DNA of 64,000 nucleotides from Sphingobacterium faecale (lineage in GTDB: Bacteria > Bacteroidota > Bacteroidia > Sphingobacteriales > Sphingobacteriaceae), in contig NZ_JAERTY010000009.1 in NCBI RefSeq assembly GCF_016746095.1, forward strand, positions 186,001 to 250,000. The letters are read 5' to 3'. Below, piece after piece: positions 63,714 to 64,000 of the stretch; the stretch's first letter is position 1; each line of letters starts with the position of its first letter. Under the pieces are notes generated by a model. The model was not told the DNA's origin and made no database searches. It saw only the letters and a program-made list of their open reading frames with translations. A program made the translations under genes and the position numbers.

Positions 63714-64000
63714 TTAAGGAAACTTAACTGCGACTCCATCTTCATCCAATAAAGGCTCTTTGTTAACTTGTTCATAGTTGAACAGATACCCCTTACATGT
63801 CTGAACAATAAAATTCAATTCAAAAGATGTGAGTGAGCCGAACGCTGAAAACCCGGTCTGGTTTATTATCGTTTCGTATTTCACACGACTGTATGAGCCG
63901 AAAGAAGAATCTTTCCACGAATTGGGTTTAGAGAGAAAATCATTAAGCTTAACTAAGTAGCTGAGCTGATCTTTGGGACCCAATTCGAAATCATCGGATG
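63714..64000 (-). CDS. DUF4843 lipoprotein, C-terminal part (locus J, runs off window)
   Basis: The frame is open to the window edge (95 codons seen; residues before GPKDQLSYLVKLNDFL continue outside). The visible part matches the C-terminal half of DUF4843 proteins, including the region FGSYSRVKYETIINQTGF and the end DEDGVAVKFP. Gene order (DUF4843, PKD-like, TlpA) is the same as in locus H, so susD and susC should follow beyond 64000. Confidence 0.7.
   Translation of the reverse strand, partial: SDDFELGPKDQLSYLVKLNDFLSKPNSWKDSSFGSYSRVKYETIINQTGFSAFGSLTSFELNFIVQTCKGYLFNYEQVNKEPLLDEDGVAVKFP

Overview
The window looks like a chromosomal stretch of a Bacteroidota bacterium, most likely a sphingobacterial relative (Sphingobacterium/Pedobacter type). 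Five complete SusC/SusD outer-membrane uptake pairs, FecR/ECF-sigma regulators, TlpA thioredoxins with DUF4369-type N-termini, DUF4843 and PKD-like lipoproteins, and promoters of the TTTG-N19-TAnnTTTG type all fit that phylum. No rRNA, tRNA, CRISPR array or intact insertion sequence was seen.

Layout. (A) 1-7396: a minus-strand tlpA (cut by the window edge), susD and susC, then an ~860-base non-coding stretch and a divergent small HTH-like gene. (B) 7400-9150: a degraded patch with a DUF1016 fragment, a broken Rpn nuclease and a small membrane protein. (C) 9194-19843: a minus-strand uptake locus reading ECF sigma, FecR, SusC, SusD, DUF4959/DUF5000 lipoprotein, DUF4998 lipoprotein, FAD oxidoreductase. 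(D) 20316-29421: a divergent plus-strand locus reading ECF sigma, FecR, SusC, SusD, TlpA, TlpA, bracketed by a 27-base near-identical direct repeat. (E) 29609-33792: small DNA-binding proteins, an AraC regulator, and a MauE-like membrane protein next to a DUF6520-like secreted peptide. (F) 33850-43585: a second copy of module A (tlpA, susD, susC, non-coding leader, divergent regulator) followed by a HipA-like kinase and a HIRAN protein. (G) 43620-46660: a gene graveyard (DUF3800, XRE, Abi, DUF1016 and DUF4143 remnants). (H) 46721-56998: ECF sigma, FecR, SusC, SusD, DUF4843, PKD-like lipoprotein, TlpA. (I) 57146-59577: a C-terminally odd TlpA joined head to head with a truncated ORF6N gene, then an Rpn nuclease. 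(J) 60178-64000: a tandem-thioredoxin protein, a PKD-like lipoprotein and a partial DUF4843 gene, the start of another locus like H that runs off the window.

How it works together: each SusC is a TonB-dependent channel and each SusD its surface lipoprotein lid. C, D and H carry their own ECF sigma/anti-sigma (FecR) pair and SusC proteins with an N-terminal STN signalling domain, so substrate binding outside should feed back on transcription. A and F lack STN, FecR and sigma. Instead both have a long, conserved, apparently structured leader and a divergent regulator, suggesting a different control logic. No glycoside hydrolase or other polysaccharide-degrading enzyme is visible. The constant partners are thioredoxin-like proteins (seven genes, seven visible CxxC domains plus one cut off by the window edge), so the transported substrates may not be ordinary glycans.

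The most interesting candidate for something undescribed is the paired leader region (5973-6832 and 40204-41082). It has covarying hairpins, a promoter immediately before a 5' hairpin followed by a U-tract, and a shared operator-like inverted repeat.
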